This document shows positions 1-5,133 of a DNA stretch of 5,195 nucleotides, piece after piece (positions within the stretch are counted from its first letter, which is position 1; each line of letters begins with the position of its first letter). Location: assembly GCA_021786915.1 (NCBI GenBank), contig JAJYMP010000497.1, positions 1-5,195 on the forward strand, given 5' to 3'. Under the pieces are notes generated by a model, which did no database searches, was not told where the DNA came from, and worked only from the letters and a program-made list of their open reading frames with translations. Made by a program: the position numbers and the translations under genes. The stretch comes from Chloroflexota bacterium. Its GTDB lineage: Bacteria > Chloroflexota > Limnocylindria > Limnocylindrales > CSP1-4.

Positions 1-359
1 CATACCAGGGCTCGCAATGCCTTTGTTCGTGTCGCTCTCCCCGATCCCGATGCGCAGCCGCACGAACCAGAGTGGCCGAGATGCATTGCAAGCGAGAGCA
101 CCAGAGAGTAGCTAAACAGGAGGGCACCTGCCTGTAACAGACCGACGGGCTGGCCCGTGGCAAGGACGACAGCGGTCATGAACTCGAGTGCCGGAACGGC
201 CCATCTGAGATGGTGGATCGAGTGCGCAGGCAAGGAAGGGTAGGCAGCGAGTTCCGCGCCCCATTCCGGTCGGCGTTTGTCAATCGCAGACGCCGCAAAG
301 ACTACGGCGAGGAACAGGGCTGTCGGGTGCTCGATGAAACGAGCTAGAACACTGATCAT
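1..359 (-). CDS. MauE/DoxX-like integral membrane protein, 3' end cut by the window edge
   Basis: Reading the minus strand from the ATG at 359-357 gives 119 codons with no stop, leaving the window at base 1. The protein opens with a hydrophobic segment (about residues 12-24) followed by the A-I-D-K-R-R-P-E-W stretch. A 'LAAYPSLPAH' segment comes next, then two more hydrophobic segments (about 53-70 and 75-95), and then S-G-S-C-G-C-A-S-G followed by a basic stretch. That order, with a CGC motif after the third helix, is what I know of the MauE family, membrane proteins linked to methylamine dehydrogenase maturation and, more widely, to quinone- or disulfide-related redox work. Family members usually run about 130-200 residues, so the last helix or so lies outside. 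The frame is open back to 401, but ATG 359 best fits the family N-terminus; no strong ribosome site precedes it. Its G+C (about 61%) is well below that of the genes to the right, suggesting possible transfer. Substrate and partners are unknown. Confidence 0.75.
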   Translation of the reverse strand, partial: MISVLARFIEHPTALFLAVVFAASAIDKRRPEWGAELAAYPSLPAHSIHHLRWAVPALEFMTAVVLATGQPVGLLQAGALLFSYSLVLSLAMHLGHSGSCGCASGSGRATRTKALRALV

Positions 360-552
360 GGCGGTGACATTCCGCACGCCGCGATGGGTTCTATCCGGCA
401 ATTAGCGGGCACGTGTTCCCGTCCCGTGCGAAGCCAGCTCGGATATGCATCGCCAGCGAAACGGTGCGGCACAGCGGCACCTGTGCAGTATGGATTGCCC
501 TATCGTTGAACAATGGTGGACGGGGTGGCAAAGGTCATCGGCCCCGCCTTGA
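360..552. other. Intergenic region between the MauE-like gene and the recombinase remnant
   Basis: I find no convincing gene here. The region should contain the MauE-like promoter on the minus strand, but no clear -35/-10 pair stands out. An inverted repeat is present: GCACAG at 469-474 and CTGTGC at 481-486, a 6-bp stem with a 6-base loop. A short frame starting at ATG 490 is in phase with the recombinase remnant and ends at TGA 550-552 after 20 codons. It carries no recognisable recombinase motif, so I treat it as debris. Confidence 0.5.
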
Positions 553-570
553 CCGGGCCGAATGGCCCGG
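553..570. repeat. Perfect GC-rich inverted repeat at the broken 5' end of the recombinase
   Basis: CCGGGCC at 553-559 and GGCCCGG at 564-570 form a 7-bp perfect stem around a 4-base loop, GAAT. It follows directly on the in-frame TGA at 550-552, and its loop holds the first two bases of the ATG at 562. No T-run follows on either strand, so it does not look like an intrinsic terminator. Confidence 0.7.
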
Positions 571-1056
571 ACGGTGGAGGGCCAGCTGGCGGGGCTGCGG
601 CTCACGGAGCCGGTGCTCGATGCGGTTCGGTCGCTGGCGGGGGCGGCAGCCCCGTCCTCCACATGCCTCCGACGCCGTGAACTGGAGCGAGAGCTCGCCG
701 AACGGGCGGCGGCGCATGCAGCGCGCCGCCTCTCCACCGAGGCGTACCTTGCCGAGCACACTCGCCTCAGCGCCGAGCTGGATGCTTTGGACGCCACGAC
801 CGGCGCCGCAGACAGTATCGATCCGGAGGACGCCGTGGCGGAACTGCGCAACCTGGCCGCAGCTTGGCAGGACGCCGCACACCAGCCCGAGACTCGTCGC
901 GGACTCGTGCGGGCGCTATTCCGACGACTGACCGTCCTGGGAGACCGAATCGTCGACGAGGAGCCGAGCCCCTCTGCCTACCGCTTCGGGCTCGATCTGG
1001 CCATCCCCGACTACGTGGTTTTGGCGCGCCCGGCAGGATTCGAACCCGCGACCTAG
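562..1056 (+). pseudogene. C-terminal remnant of a large serine recombinase/integrase
   Basis: The 164-residue frame resembles the tail of large serine site-specific recombinases. It starts with a V-E-G-Q-L-A-G-L-R-L helix. A charged coiled coil follows (about residues 37-77: R-R-R-E-L-E-R-E-L-A-E-R, then L-S-T-E-A-Y-L-A-E-H-T-R-L-S-A-E-L-D-A-L-D). After that comes the terminal 'DPEDAVAELRNLAAAW ... ETRRGLVRALFRRLTVLGDRIV' block. The N-terminal catalytic domain with its active serine and the zinc ribbon are absent. In-frame TGA 550-552 blocks extension upstream and no ribosome site precedes the ATG, so it is probably not a working gene. Its last dozen codons (L-A-R-P-A-G-F-E-P-A-T) are simply the antisense of the tRNA-Arg 3' half; the TAG stop lies inside the tRNA gene. 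The assignment rests on the pattern of the coil and tail, not on catalytic residues; a different coiled-coil protein remains possible. Confidence 0.7.
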
Positions 1057-1097
1057 TGGTCCGAAGCCACTCGCTCTATCCACTGAGCTACAGGCGC
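1022..1097 (-). tRNA. tRNA-Arg, anticodon TCG
   Basis: A complete 76-base cloverleaf can be read by hand on the minus strand. Acceptor GCGCCTG pairs with CGGGCGC (one G-U). The D arm is GCTC/GAGC with an AGTGGATA loop. The anticodon stem is AGTGG/CCACT with loop CTTCGGA, giving anticodon TCG, which reads CGA arginine codons. The variable region is AGGTC, and the T arm GCGGG/CCTGC carries the loop TTCGAAT. The discriminator base is G and the CCA end is encoded (1024-1022). All parts have standard sizes, so the gene looks functional. The recombinase remnant overlaps its 3' end in antisense by 35 bases. Confidence 0.97.
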
Positions 1098-1125
1098 GCG
1101 CTGTGATGGTAGCAGCGAGCATCGC

Positions 1126-1153
1126 GACGGCTGGCCGTCTGTGGCTGGCCGTC
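1126..1153. repeat. 11-bp direct repeat with an embedded small hairpin, between the membrane gene and the tRNA
   Basis: GGCTGGCCGTC occurs at 1129-1139 and again at 1143-1153, a period of 14. The first copy is part of the dyad GACGGC (1126-1131) / GCCGTC (1134-1139). The repeat lies 2 bases beyond the stop of the minus-strand membrane gene and upstream of the tRNA. It could therefore work as a weak, T-less terminator for that gene or sit in the tRNA promoter zone. TACCAT, 8 bases ahead of the tRNA 5' end, is a possible -10, but no convincing -35 goes with it. Confidence 0.55.
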
Positions 1154-1154
1154 A

Positions 1155-1775
1155 CTACCGCCGCAGGCCGCGGCCACCGCGCTGACGCCCGAGCTCGTCG
1201 TCGCGCACCGGGACGGGCTGCTCGCAGTCGGCGCGCGACCCGCACCCGTGTGCGCACGCCTCCGACCCCGGCGGGTTCCACGACATGCACGATCCGCACA
1301 GCCACCGCGTGGCCGGGTCTCGAGGCGCTCTCCCCAGCCGGCGCGCGCGTCCGACGACGCCGGCAAGGAGCGGCGGCGCGGTCCAGGCGTGCGCCGCGAG
1401 CCGCGTGAGCAGCGGCGGCGCGACCCTGAGCGCGAGCGCGGCGAGACACACCGCGACGGCCCCCGCGACGAGCGCAGCCCCCCAGTCGATGCCCGCCACG
1501 TAGCGCGCGAAGTCCGCGTTCGGGTCCATCGAGGTCGACGCGATCCGAAGCACGAGCGGCGACGTCGCTCCGACCCGCTCGGCGAGCTCGGCGGTCGTCG
1601 CCTCGAGCGGGTCGCGCGGCATGCAGCAGTTCATCAAGCCGAAGGCGGCCATGTGCGTCGCGGCGAGCGGCTGCGACGTGAACAGCATCTCCCTCACGAC
1701 GTGCATGTCCGCGACCTTCTCAGGTCGAGCGGTGATCCGGCCGACCGACCCGCAGACCTCGGTGATCACTCCCAC
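1155..1775 (-). CDS. Unrecognised single-pass membrane protein with C-terminal four-Cys zinc-finger pattern
   Basis: I do not recognise this 206-residue protein. Residues 1-95 are a soluble-looking region containing M-N-C-C-M (48-52) and a T-T-A-E-L-A-E-R-V-G helix. One clear membrane segment follows at about 98-118, with a weaker hydrophobic stretch at 131-141. A basic R-A-R-R-L-G-R-A linker leads to a zinc-finger-like module at 158-178: W158-x-C160-x2-C163-x3-N167-x6-C174-x3-C178. This is close to the RanBP2-type consensus (W-x-C-x2-4-C-x3-N-x6-C-x2-C), with one extra residue in the last pair; C184 is a further cysteine. The start is GTG 1775, preceded by GAGG/AGG purine runs about 7 bases away; GTG 1769 and ATG 1706 are alternatives. 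The frame stays open to 2039, but that extension is basic low-complexity sequence overlapping the stress gene. It is divergent from the universal stress gene. A protein- or nucleic-acid-binding membrane role is a guess; no enzyme motif is seen. Confidence 0.68.
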   Translation of the reverse strand: MGVITEVCGSVGRITARPEKVADMHVVREMLFTSQPLAATHMAAFGLMNCCMPRDPLEATTAELAERVGATSPLVLRIASTSMDPNADFARYVAGIDWGAALVAGAVAVCLAALALRVAPPLLTRLAAHAWTAPPLLAGVVGRARRLGRAPRDPATRWLCGSCMSWNPPGSEACAHGCGSRADCEQPVPVRDDELGRQRGGRGLRR

Positions 1776-1991
1776 GCGGGCGCCTCGCTCCCTCGAACGC
1801 TGTCCGGAACCAGCCTCCGCGACGCATGATCGGGGATCAAGGCCTGTTCGGCCCGAGTCCGCGCACGCGGGCAGTGGCATCTGGCCGCGTCCGCACGTGG
1901 GCCGCTCGCCTGCCCTCGCGGACGCCTCCCGGTGCCGGCGGCGCGCGGCTACCCTTGCGCCACTGGCGGCGCGTGAACAGGGAGGCAGCAC
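1776..1991. promoter_or_regulatory. Divergent upstream region of the membrane/zinc-finger gene and the stress gene
   Basis: This 216-base stretch should hold promoters for both flanking genes. The clearest symmetric site is TGATC (1827-1831), GGG, GATCA (1835-1839), a 13-bp dyad that could bind a regulator. On the plus strand TACCCT, about 40 bases ahead of the stress gene, resembles a -10 box, but I see no matching -35. I found no other gene in it. Confidence 0.35.
1979..1985 (+). promoter_or_regulatory. Ribosome binding site of the universal stress gene
   Basis: AGGGAGG lies 6 bases ahead of GTG 1992. It fixes that GTG as the start, in agreement with the family N-terminus (a short F-R-H-I-L-V-A-V-D strand). 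Confidence 0.85.
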
Positions 1992-2441
1992 GTGTTCAGG
2001 CACATCCTCGTGGCCGTCGACGGGAGCCGGCACGCCCACGATGCCGTGGCGACCGCGGCGCGGCTCGCGCGGGAGCTCGGCTCGGACCTCACGCTTCTCA
2101 CGGTGTACCCCGCGCCGCCCCGGTTCGAGGGGGAGCCGGAGTATTCGGCTGATCTGGAACGGGCGATGGCCGCCGCCGACGCGATCCTGGATGGTGCGGC
2201 GAGACTCGTCACGGCCGAGGGAGGTCCCGAGCCGGAGCGCGAGTCACTGGCAGGTCAGCATGCCGGGCCGGCGATCCTCGACGCCGTGGCGTCCGGGCGG
2301 TTCGATCTGCTCGTCATGGGCACCCGCGGCCTCGGGCGCGTCCAGAGCGTGCTGCTCGGCTCGGTCTCGGCGCAGGTCGCCGGGCACAGCCCGATCCCCG
2401 TCCTGATCGTGCACGAGGGGCACGGCGCGCCCGAATCCTGA
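1992..2441 (+). CDS. Universal stress protein, single UspA domain, ATP-binding type
   Basis: This 149-residue protein spans one complete Usp domain, the usual length for the family. It opens with the beta strand I-L-V-A-V-D-G-S (5-12), whose D10 is the conserved nucleotide-contacting aspartate. A-V-A-T-A-A-R-L-A-R-E-L-G and L-T-L-L-T-V-Y-P follow. The end has F-D-L-L-V-M-G and the full ATP-binding signature G110-x2-G113-x9-G123-S124, closed by the I-P-V-L-I-V strand. This puts it with the ATP-binding (MJ0577-like) branch rather than the UspA branch that lacks the motif. Such proteins are cytoplasmic homodimers induced under starvation, hypoxia or redox stress; the exact role here is unknown. 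Start is GTG with a strong AGGGAGG site. It is transcribed away from the zinc-finger membrane gene and convergently with the efflux operon. Confidence 0.95.
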   Translation: MFRHILVAVDGSRHAHDAVATAARLARELGSDLTLLTVYPAPPRFEGEPEYSADLERAMAAADAILDGAARLVTAEGGPEPERESLAGQHAGPAILDAVASGRFDLLVMGTRGLGRVQSVLLGSVSAQVAGHSPIPVLIVHEGHGAPES

Positions 2442-2660
2442 GCACCACCCGAGGCGCCCACTGCGGGACCGGCGCGCCTCCGAGACCACCGGTGCGCCTT
2501 CGCGACCGAGACGCTCGCGCGCCCGAGGCGCCGACGCGACCGGACCGGGCCGCCGGCCGACCACGCGCCGACGAACCAGCGCGTGCGGGTGACGGAGCCC
2601 GCGCCGATGAGCGGAGCCGGGGCCGGAGAGCCAGCCGCGCGCCGCCACCAAGCGCGAAGG
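2442..2660. other. Gene-free convergent region between the stress gene and the efflux gene
   Basis: This 219-base, very GC-rich stretch separates two convergent genes and should contain their transcription ends. The best candidate structure is GAGGCGC (2451-2457) with GCGCCTC (2474-2480), a 7-bp stem with a 16-base loop beginning 9 bases past the stress gene stop. It has no T-run, so it is at best a weak hairpin terminator. GAGGCGCC recurs near 2524-2531. I see no coding sequence on either strand that is better than a shadow frame. Confidence 0.4.
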
Positions 2661-4322
2661 TCAGTCGCGAGCGGGTGCGCCTGCCACGGTCGACCGCCCG
2701 TGCGCGCGCTGCTGCGCGGTCGTCGTCGCGCGCAGCGGCAGCTCGTGCAGCAGGAGCGACGCGGCAGCCGCGACGACCGCAGCCGCGGCGCCGAGCCACA
2801 TCGCGTTCGCCAGCGCGATCGAGAACGCCTGGTGGAAGCCCTGCAGGAACGCGGACTGGAGCTGCGGCGGGATCTGGCTCAGGAACTGCGCCGTGGCCGA
2901 CCCGCCGACCGACGTGAGGTCCTGGCCGATGTTGAGCGACGCGGGGGCCGTCGCCGGCACGTAAGCCGCCGGAGCGCCCGCCTTCACGATCTGCGTCCGC
3001 AGCAGGTTCCAGGTCAGGTTGTTCTCGAAGAGCGTGAACGCGATCGTCAGCCCGAACGAGGTGCCGATCTGGCGCATGAGCGTGAGGTCGCTCGTGGCCG
3101 TGCCGAGCAACTGGATCGGGACGGCGTTCTGCACGATCAAGGTGAAGATCGCCATCATCGGGCCCACGCCGATCCCCGCCACGGCCATCCACAGCCACAG
3201 GGTCGCCGTGGGCGTGTCGGCGCGAAGGTTCGTGAACAGGGCGAGCCCGACGGCGAGCAGGACCATGGCGCCGACGAGCAGCCACTTGTAGTGGCCCGTC
3301 CGGCTCACGAGCTGGCCGGAGATGACCGAGCTCGCGATGAGGCCGAACAGGAACGGGAACAGGTCGTAGCCGGAAGCCGTGGAGCTTGCGCCCTGCACGA
3401 CCTGGAACCAGAGCGGCAGGAAGATGATCGCGGTCGCGAACCCGAAGGTCGCCAGGAACGTCGCCACCGACGACACCGCGAACGTCCGGTTTCGGAACAG
3501 GCCGAGCGGGATGACCGGATCCTCCGCGCGCGTCTCGGCGAACACGAACGCGACGAGGAACACGATGCCGGCGGCGAACCCGCCGATGACGCCCGGAGCA
3601 GTCCAGTCGCCGTTCTCCGCGATGGTCAGCGCGATGAGGATCGGGACGATTCCGAGCGTGAGCGTCACGATGCCCGGGATGTCGAGGTTCATGCGCGCCC
3701 CCTCGCGCCGGACGGTCGGGAGCAGCCGCCAGATCAGGAACAGCGAGATGGCCCCGATCGGCAGGTTCACGTAGAAGACCCAGTGCCAGCTGATGTGGTC
3801 GGTGAGGAACCCGCCGAGGAACGGCCCGACGAGGAACGCGACGCCGAACACCGCGCCGAAGAGGCCCTGGTACTTGCCCCGTTCGGCCGGTGAGAACAGG
3901 TCGCCGATGATCGCGAGCGAGATCGGGAAGAGCGCGCCCGCGCCGAGGCCCTGGATCGCCCGGAACACGATGAGCATCTCCATGGACTGGCTGAGGCCGG
4001 AGAGCGCGGACCCGACGAGGAACAGCACGATGCCCGCCATCAGGAGCGGCCGCCGGCCGTAGAGGTCGGAGAGCTTGCCGTAGATCGGGATCGTGACGGT
4101 GCTCGTGAGCAGGTACGCGGTCACGACCCAGGTGTAGAGGCTGGCACCGTTGAGGTCGGTGACGATGCGGGGCAGCACGGGTCCGACGATCGTCTGGTCG
4201 AGGGCGCTCAGGAACAGCCCGAGCAGGACTGCGAAGAGGATCTCGAACCGGGCGCGCGATCCGACGTGAATCGCGACGTTGTCATCTTCGATGGCCCCGA
4301 CCGGTGCGGGGATGTGTTCCAT
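2661..4322 (-). CDS. DHA2-family (EmrB/QacA-like) 14-helix MFS multidrug/proton antiporter
   Basis: The 553-residue protein belongs to the major facilitator superfamily, drug:H+ antiporter family 2, which exports hydrophobic compounds across the inner membrane using the proton gradient. The first helix ends in L-D-Q-T-I-V-G-P-V-L-P-R-I (41-53), the family's motif D1. Motif A, G-K-L-S-D-L-Y-G-R-R, is at 82-91. The antiporter motif C appears as G156-x3-G160-x5-G166-P167-x2-G170-G171. The hydrophobic profile fits 14 helices, with an extended loop (about 434-495) before the last helix, common in DHA2 exporters. The length is typical and no key motif is missing. The ATG at 4322 has AGGAG 8 bases upstream. 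The gene lies 75 bases downstream of the marR gene on the same strand, so co-transcription and MarR-controlled expression are likely. The substrate cannot be read from the sequence. Confidence 0.96.
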   Translation of the reverse strand: MEHIPAPVGAIEDDNVAIHVGSRARFEILFAVLLGLFLSALDQTIVGPVLPRIVTDLNGASLYTWVVTAYLLTSTVTIPIYGKLSDLYGRRPLLMAGIVLFLVGSALSGLSQSMEMLIVFRAIQGLGAGALFPISLAIIGDLFSPAERGKYQGLFGAVFGVAFLVGPFLGGFLTDHISWHWVFYVNLPIGAISLFLIWRLLPTVRREGARMNLDIPGIVTLTLGIVPILIALTIAENGDWTAPGVIGGFAAGIVFLVAFVFAETRAEDPVIPLGLFRNRTFAVSSVATFLATFGFATAIIFLPLWFQVVQGASSTASGYDLFPFLFGLIASSVISGQLVSRTGHYKWLLVGAMVLLAVGLALFTNLRADTPTATLWLWMAVAGIGVGPMMAIFTLIVQNAVPIQLLGTATSDLTLMRQIGTSFGLTIAFTLFENNLTWNLLRTQIVKAGAPAAYVPATAPASLNIGQDLTSVGGSATAQFLSQIPPQLQSAFLQGFHQAFSIALANAMWLGAAAAVVAAAASLLLHELPLRATTTAQQRAHGRSTVAGAPARD

Positions 4323-4330
4323 GGGGCGCT

Positions 4331-4335
4331 CTCCT
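4331..4335 (-). promoter_or_regulatory. Ribosome binding site of the efflux gene
   Basis: On the minus strand AGGAG lies 8 bases ahead of ATG 4322. The efflux gene thus has its own strong translation signal even if it is transcribed from the marR promoter. Confidence 0.8.
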
Positions 4336-4397
4336 GGGCGGATGGTGGCTGGCCGGGGCGTCGTGACAGACGGATCGTCCGGCGCTGGATCAGGCGG

Positions 4398-4985
4398 TCA
4401 GTGGAGTTCGGTCGCGGGAATCGCCGACGCTCCGGGATCGGCCGCCAGCTCGGCTCCGCAGTCCTCGACGAGCACCCCCGTCGTGCGGAGGTGTTCGCTC
4501 GTGGTCACGAAGTCCCGCAGCGCCTGCACGAAACCGGCCCGCTGCGCCGGCTCCATCGCATCGAGGACGACGTGCAGCTCCTCCGCCTTCATGAACTCGC
4601 GGTCCTCCAGCAGCTCGCGGCCGCGTTCGGTGGCGATCACAAGCACGAGGCGGCGGTCCGTATCGTCGTGCTCGCGCCGCACGAGCCCGCGCTCCTCGAG
4701 CCGCGTCACGATGCCCGTCGCGTTGGACAGCCCCACGTCGAGGATCTCGGCGAGCCGGCTCATCGGCATCGGCCCGTGCGCCTCGATCGCCAGGAGGACG
4801 TGGATCGCCGTCATGCTGACATCCTGGCGGCACCATCGCCGCAGGTGCGATGCGCGCTCCCGCGCGATGAGTCCCAGGATCTCGCCGACGACGGCGTCCG
4901 TGTCCGTCCACGATGCGGGCGCGGCGACGGTCGCCTGCCCGGATGTCGAGTGGTTCGTGCTGGAGGCTTCTGCGGATTCGTTCAT
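4398..4985 (-). CDS. MarR-family transcriptional regulator
   Basis: The 195-residue protein carries the MarR winged helix-turn-helix at about residues 57-125. V-S-M-T-A-I-H-V-L-L-A-I-E leads into the HTH (M-S-R-L-A-E-I-L-D-V-G-L-S-N-A-T-G-I-V-T-R-L-E-E-R-G-L-V, 75-102). The wing follows, with the family signature D110-R-R-L-V-L-V and T119-E-R-G. Flanking helices (28-50, 133-165) would form the dimer interface. It has a 27-residue Ser/Ala/Thr-rich N-terminal extension and about 30 extra C-terminal residues beyond the core. The start is ATG 4985, chosen because upstream sequence is non-conserved and a promoter ends just ahead; there is no clear Shine-Dalgarno. MarR proteins usually repress their own operon and release DNA on binding a phenolic or toxic ligand. 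The efflux gene directly downstream fits that role. The ligand is unknown. Confidence 0.94.
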   Translation of the reverse strand: MNESAEASSTNHSTSGQATVAAPASWTDTDAVVGEILGLIARERASHLRRWCRQDVSMTAIHVLLAIEAHGPMPMSRLAEILDVGLSNATGIVTRLEERGLVRREHDDTDRRLVLVIATERGRELLEDREFMKAEELHVVLDAMEPAQRAGFVQALRDFVTTSEHLRTTGVLVEDCGAELAADPGASAIPATELH

Positions 4986-4999
4986 GAGGCAACGTTCAT
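4979..4999 (-). repeat. Direct repeat ATGAACG spanning the marR start codon
   Basis: ATGAACG occurs at 4999-4993 and again at 4985-4979 on the minus strand, a period of 14. The second copy contains the marR start. The first opens a 5-codon frame (M-N-V-A-S) whose TGA overlaps the marR ATG as ATGA. If the promoter above is right, the first copy lies at or before the transcript start and is not translated. Confidence 0.5.
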
Positions 5000-5025
5000 T
5001 ATCGCCACATGGACGATTTGTGCAA
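4998..5025 (-). promoter_or_regulatory. Promoter of the marR-efflux operon
   Basis: On the minus strand TTGCAC (5025-5020) and GATAAT (5003-4998) are separated by 16 bases. The -10 matches TATAAT at five of six positions; the -35 is a weak match. Only 12 bases separate the -10 from ATG 4985, so the transcript should have a leader of about 5-6 bases, in keeping with the missing ribosome site. Confidence 0.6.
5001..5022. promoter_or_regulatory. Candidate MarR operator dyads inside the marR promoter
   Basis: Two overlapping inverted repeats sit between and across the promoter boxes: ATCG (5001-5004) with CGAT (5014-5017), and CACA (5006-5009) with TGTG (5019-5022). Each spans 17 bp with a 9-base spacer, similar in size to known MarR operators. 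Binding there would block RNA polymerase. The half-sites are short, so chance is not excluded. Confidence 0.35.
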
Positions 5026-5078
5026 GTGCGAAGAATCGAGAGCCGACTTCGGGGGCGGGGCCGGCGATCCCCGGTGGC

Positions 5079-5103
5079 CGCGGGACTGGCGATCCCGCGC
5101 CAG
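5079..5103. repeat. Two overlapping, mutually exclusive inverted repeats
   Basis: CGCGGGA (5079-5085) pairs with TCCCGCG (5093-5099) around a 7-base loop. CTGGCG (5086-5091) pairs with CGCCAG (5098-5103) around a 6-base loop. The two share bases 5098-5099 and their arms interleave, so only one can form at a time. GGCGATCCC also repeats at 5063-5071 and 5088-5096. They lie upstream of the likely start of the right-hand gene and of the marR -35. Confidence 0.5.
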
Positions 5104-5118
5104 CGGCATCGCTGTCGG

Positions 5119-5124
5119 TACACT
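5119..5124 (+). promoter_or_regulatory. Candidate -10 box of the right-edge gene
   Basis: TACACT stands 9 bases ahead of GTG 5134 in a GC-rich region. With a normal 6-8 base gap, transcription would start at or within a few bases of the GTG, which would make the mRNA leaderless. No good -35 box is visible. Confidence 0.35.
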
Positions 5125-5133
5125 CACGCCACC

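Noticed and set aside
413..931. Plus-strand frame of 172 codons overlapping the recombinase remnant
   Set aside because: The translation is Arg/Pro/Trp-rich without motifs; the neighbouring frame carries the recombinase-like coil and tail.
1776..2039. Upstream extension of the zinc-finger membrane gene to 2039
   Set aside because: The extension is basic low-complexity sequence that overlaps the stress gene start, while GTG 1775 has a purine-rich ribosome site and begins the protein-like part.
2451..2480. Hairpin after the stress gene as an intrinsic terminator
   Set aside because: The 7-bp stem has a 16-base loop and no T-run follows, so it is only mentioned as a weak candidate.
2314..3285. 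Minus-strand open frame of 323 codons overlapping the efflux gene end and the stress gene
   Set aside because: It is Arg/Ala/Pro-rich with no motif and overlaps two well-supported genes in other frames.
2583..3893. Long plus-strand open frame of 436 codons opposite the efflux gene
   Set aside because: It is antisense to a clear MFS transporter. The translation is an Arg/Glu/Asp-rich low-complexity sequence with no domain, typical of shadow frames in high-GC DNA.
4390..4992. Minus-strand open frame of 200 codons in another phase over marR
   Set aside because: The alternative phase of the same DNA encodes a complete MarR protein; this one is Arg-rich noise.
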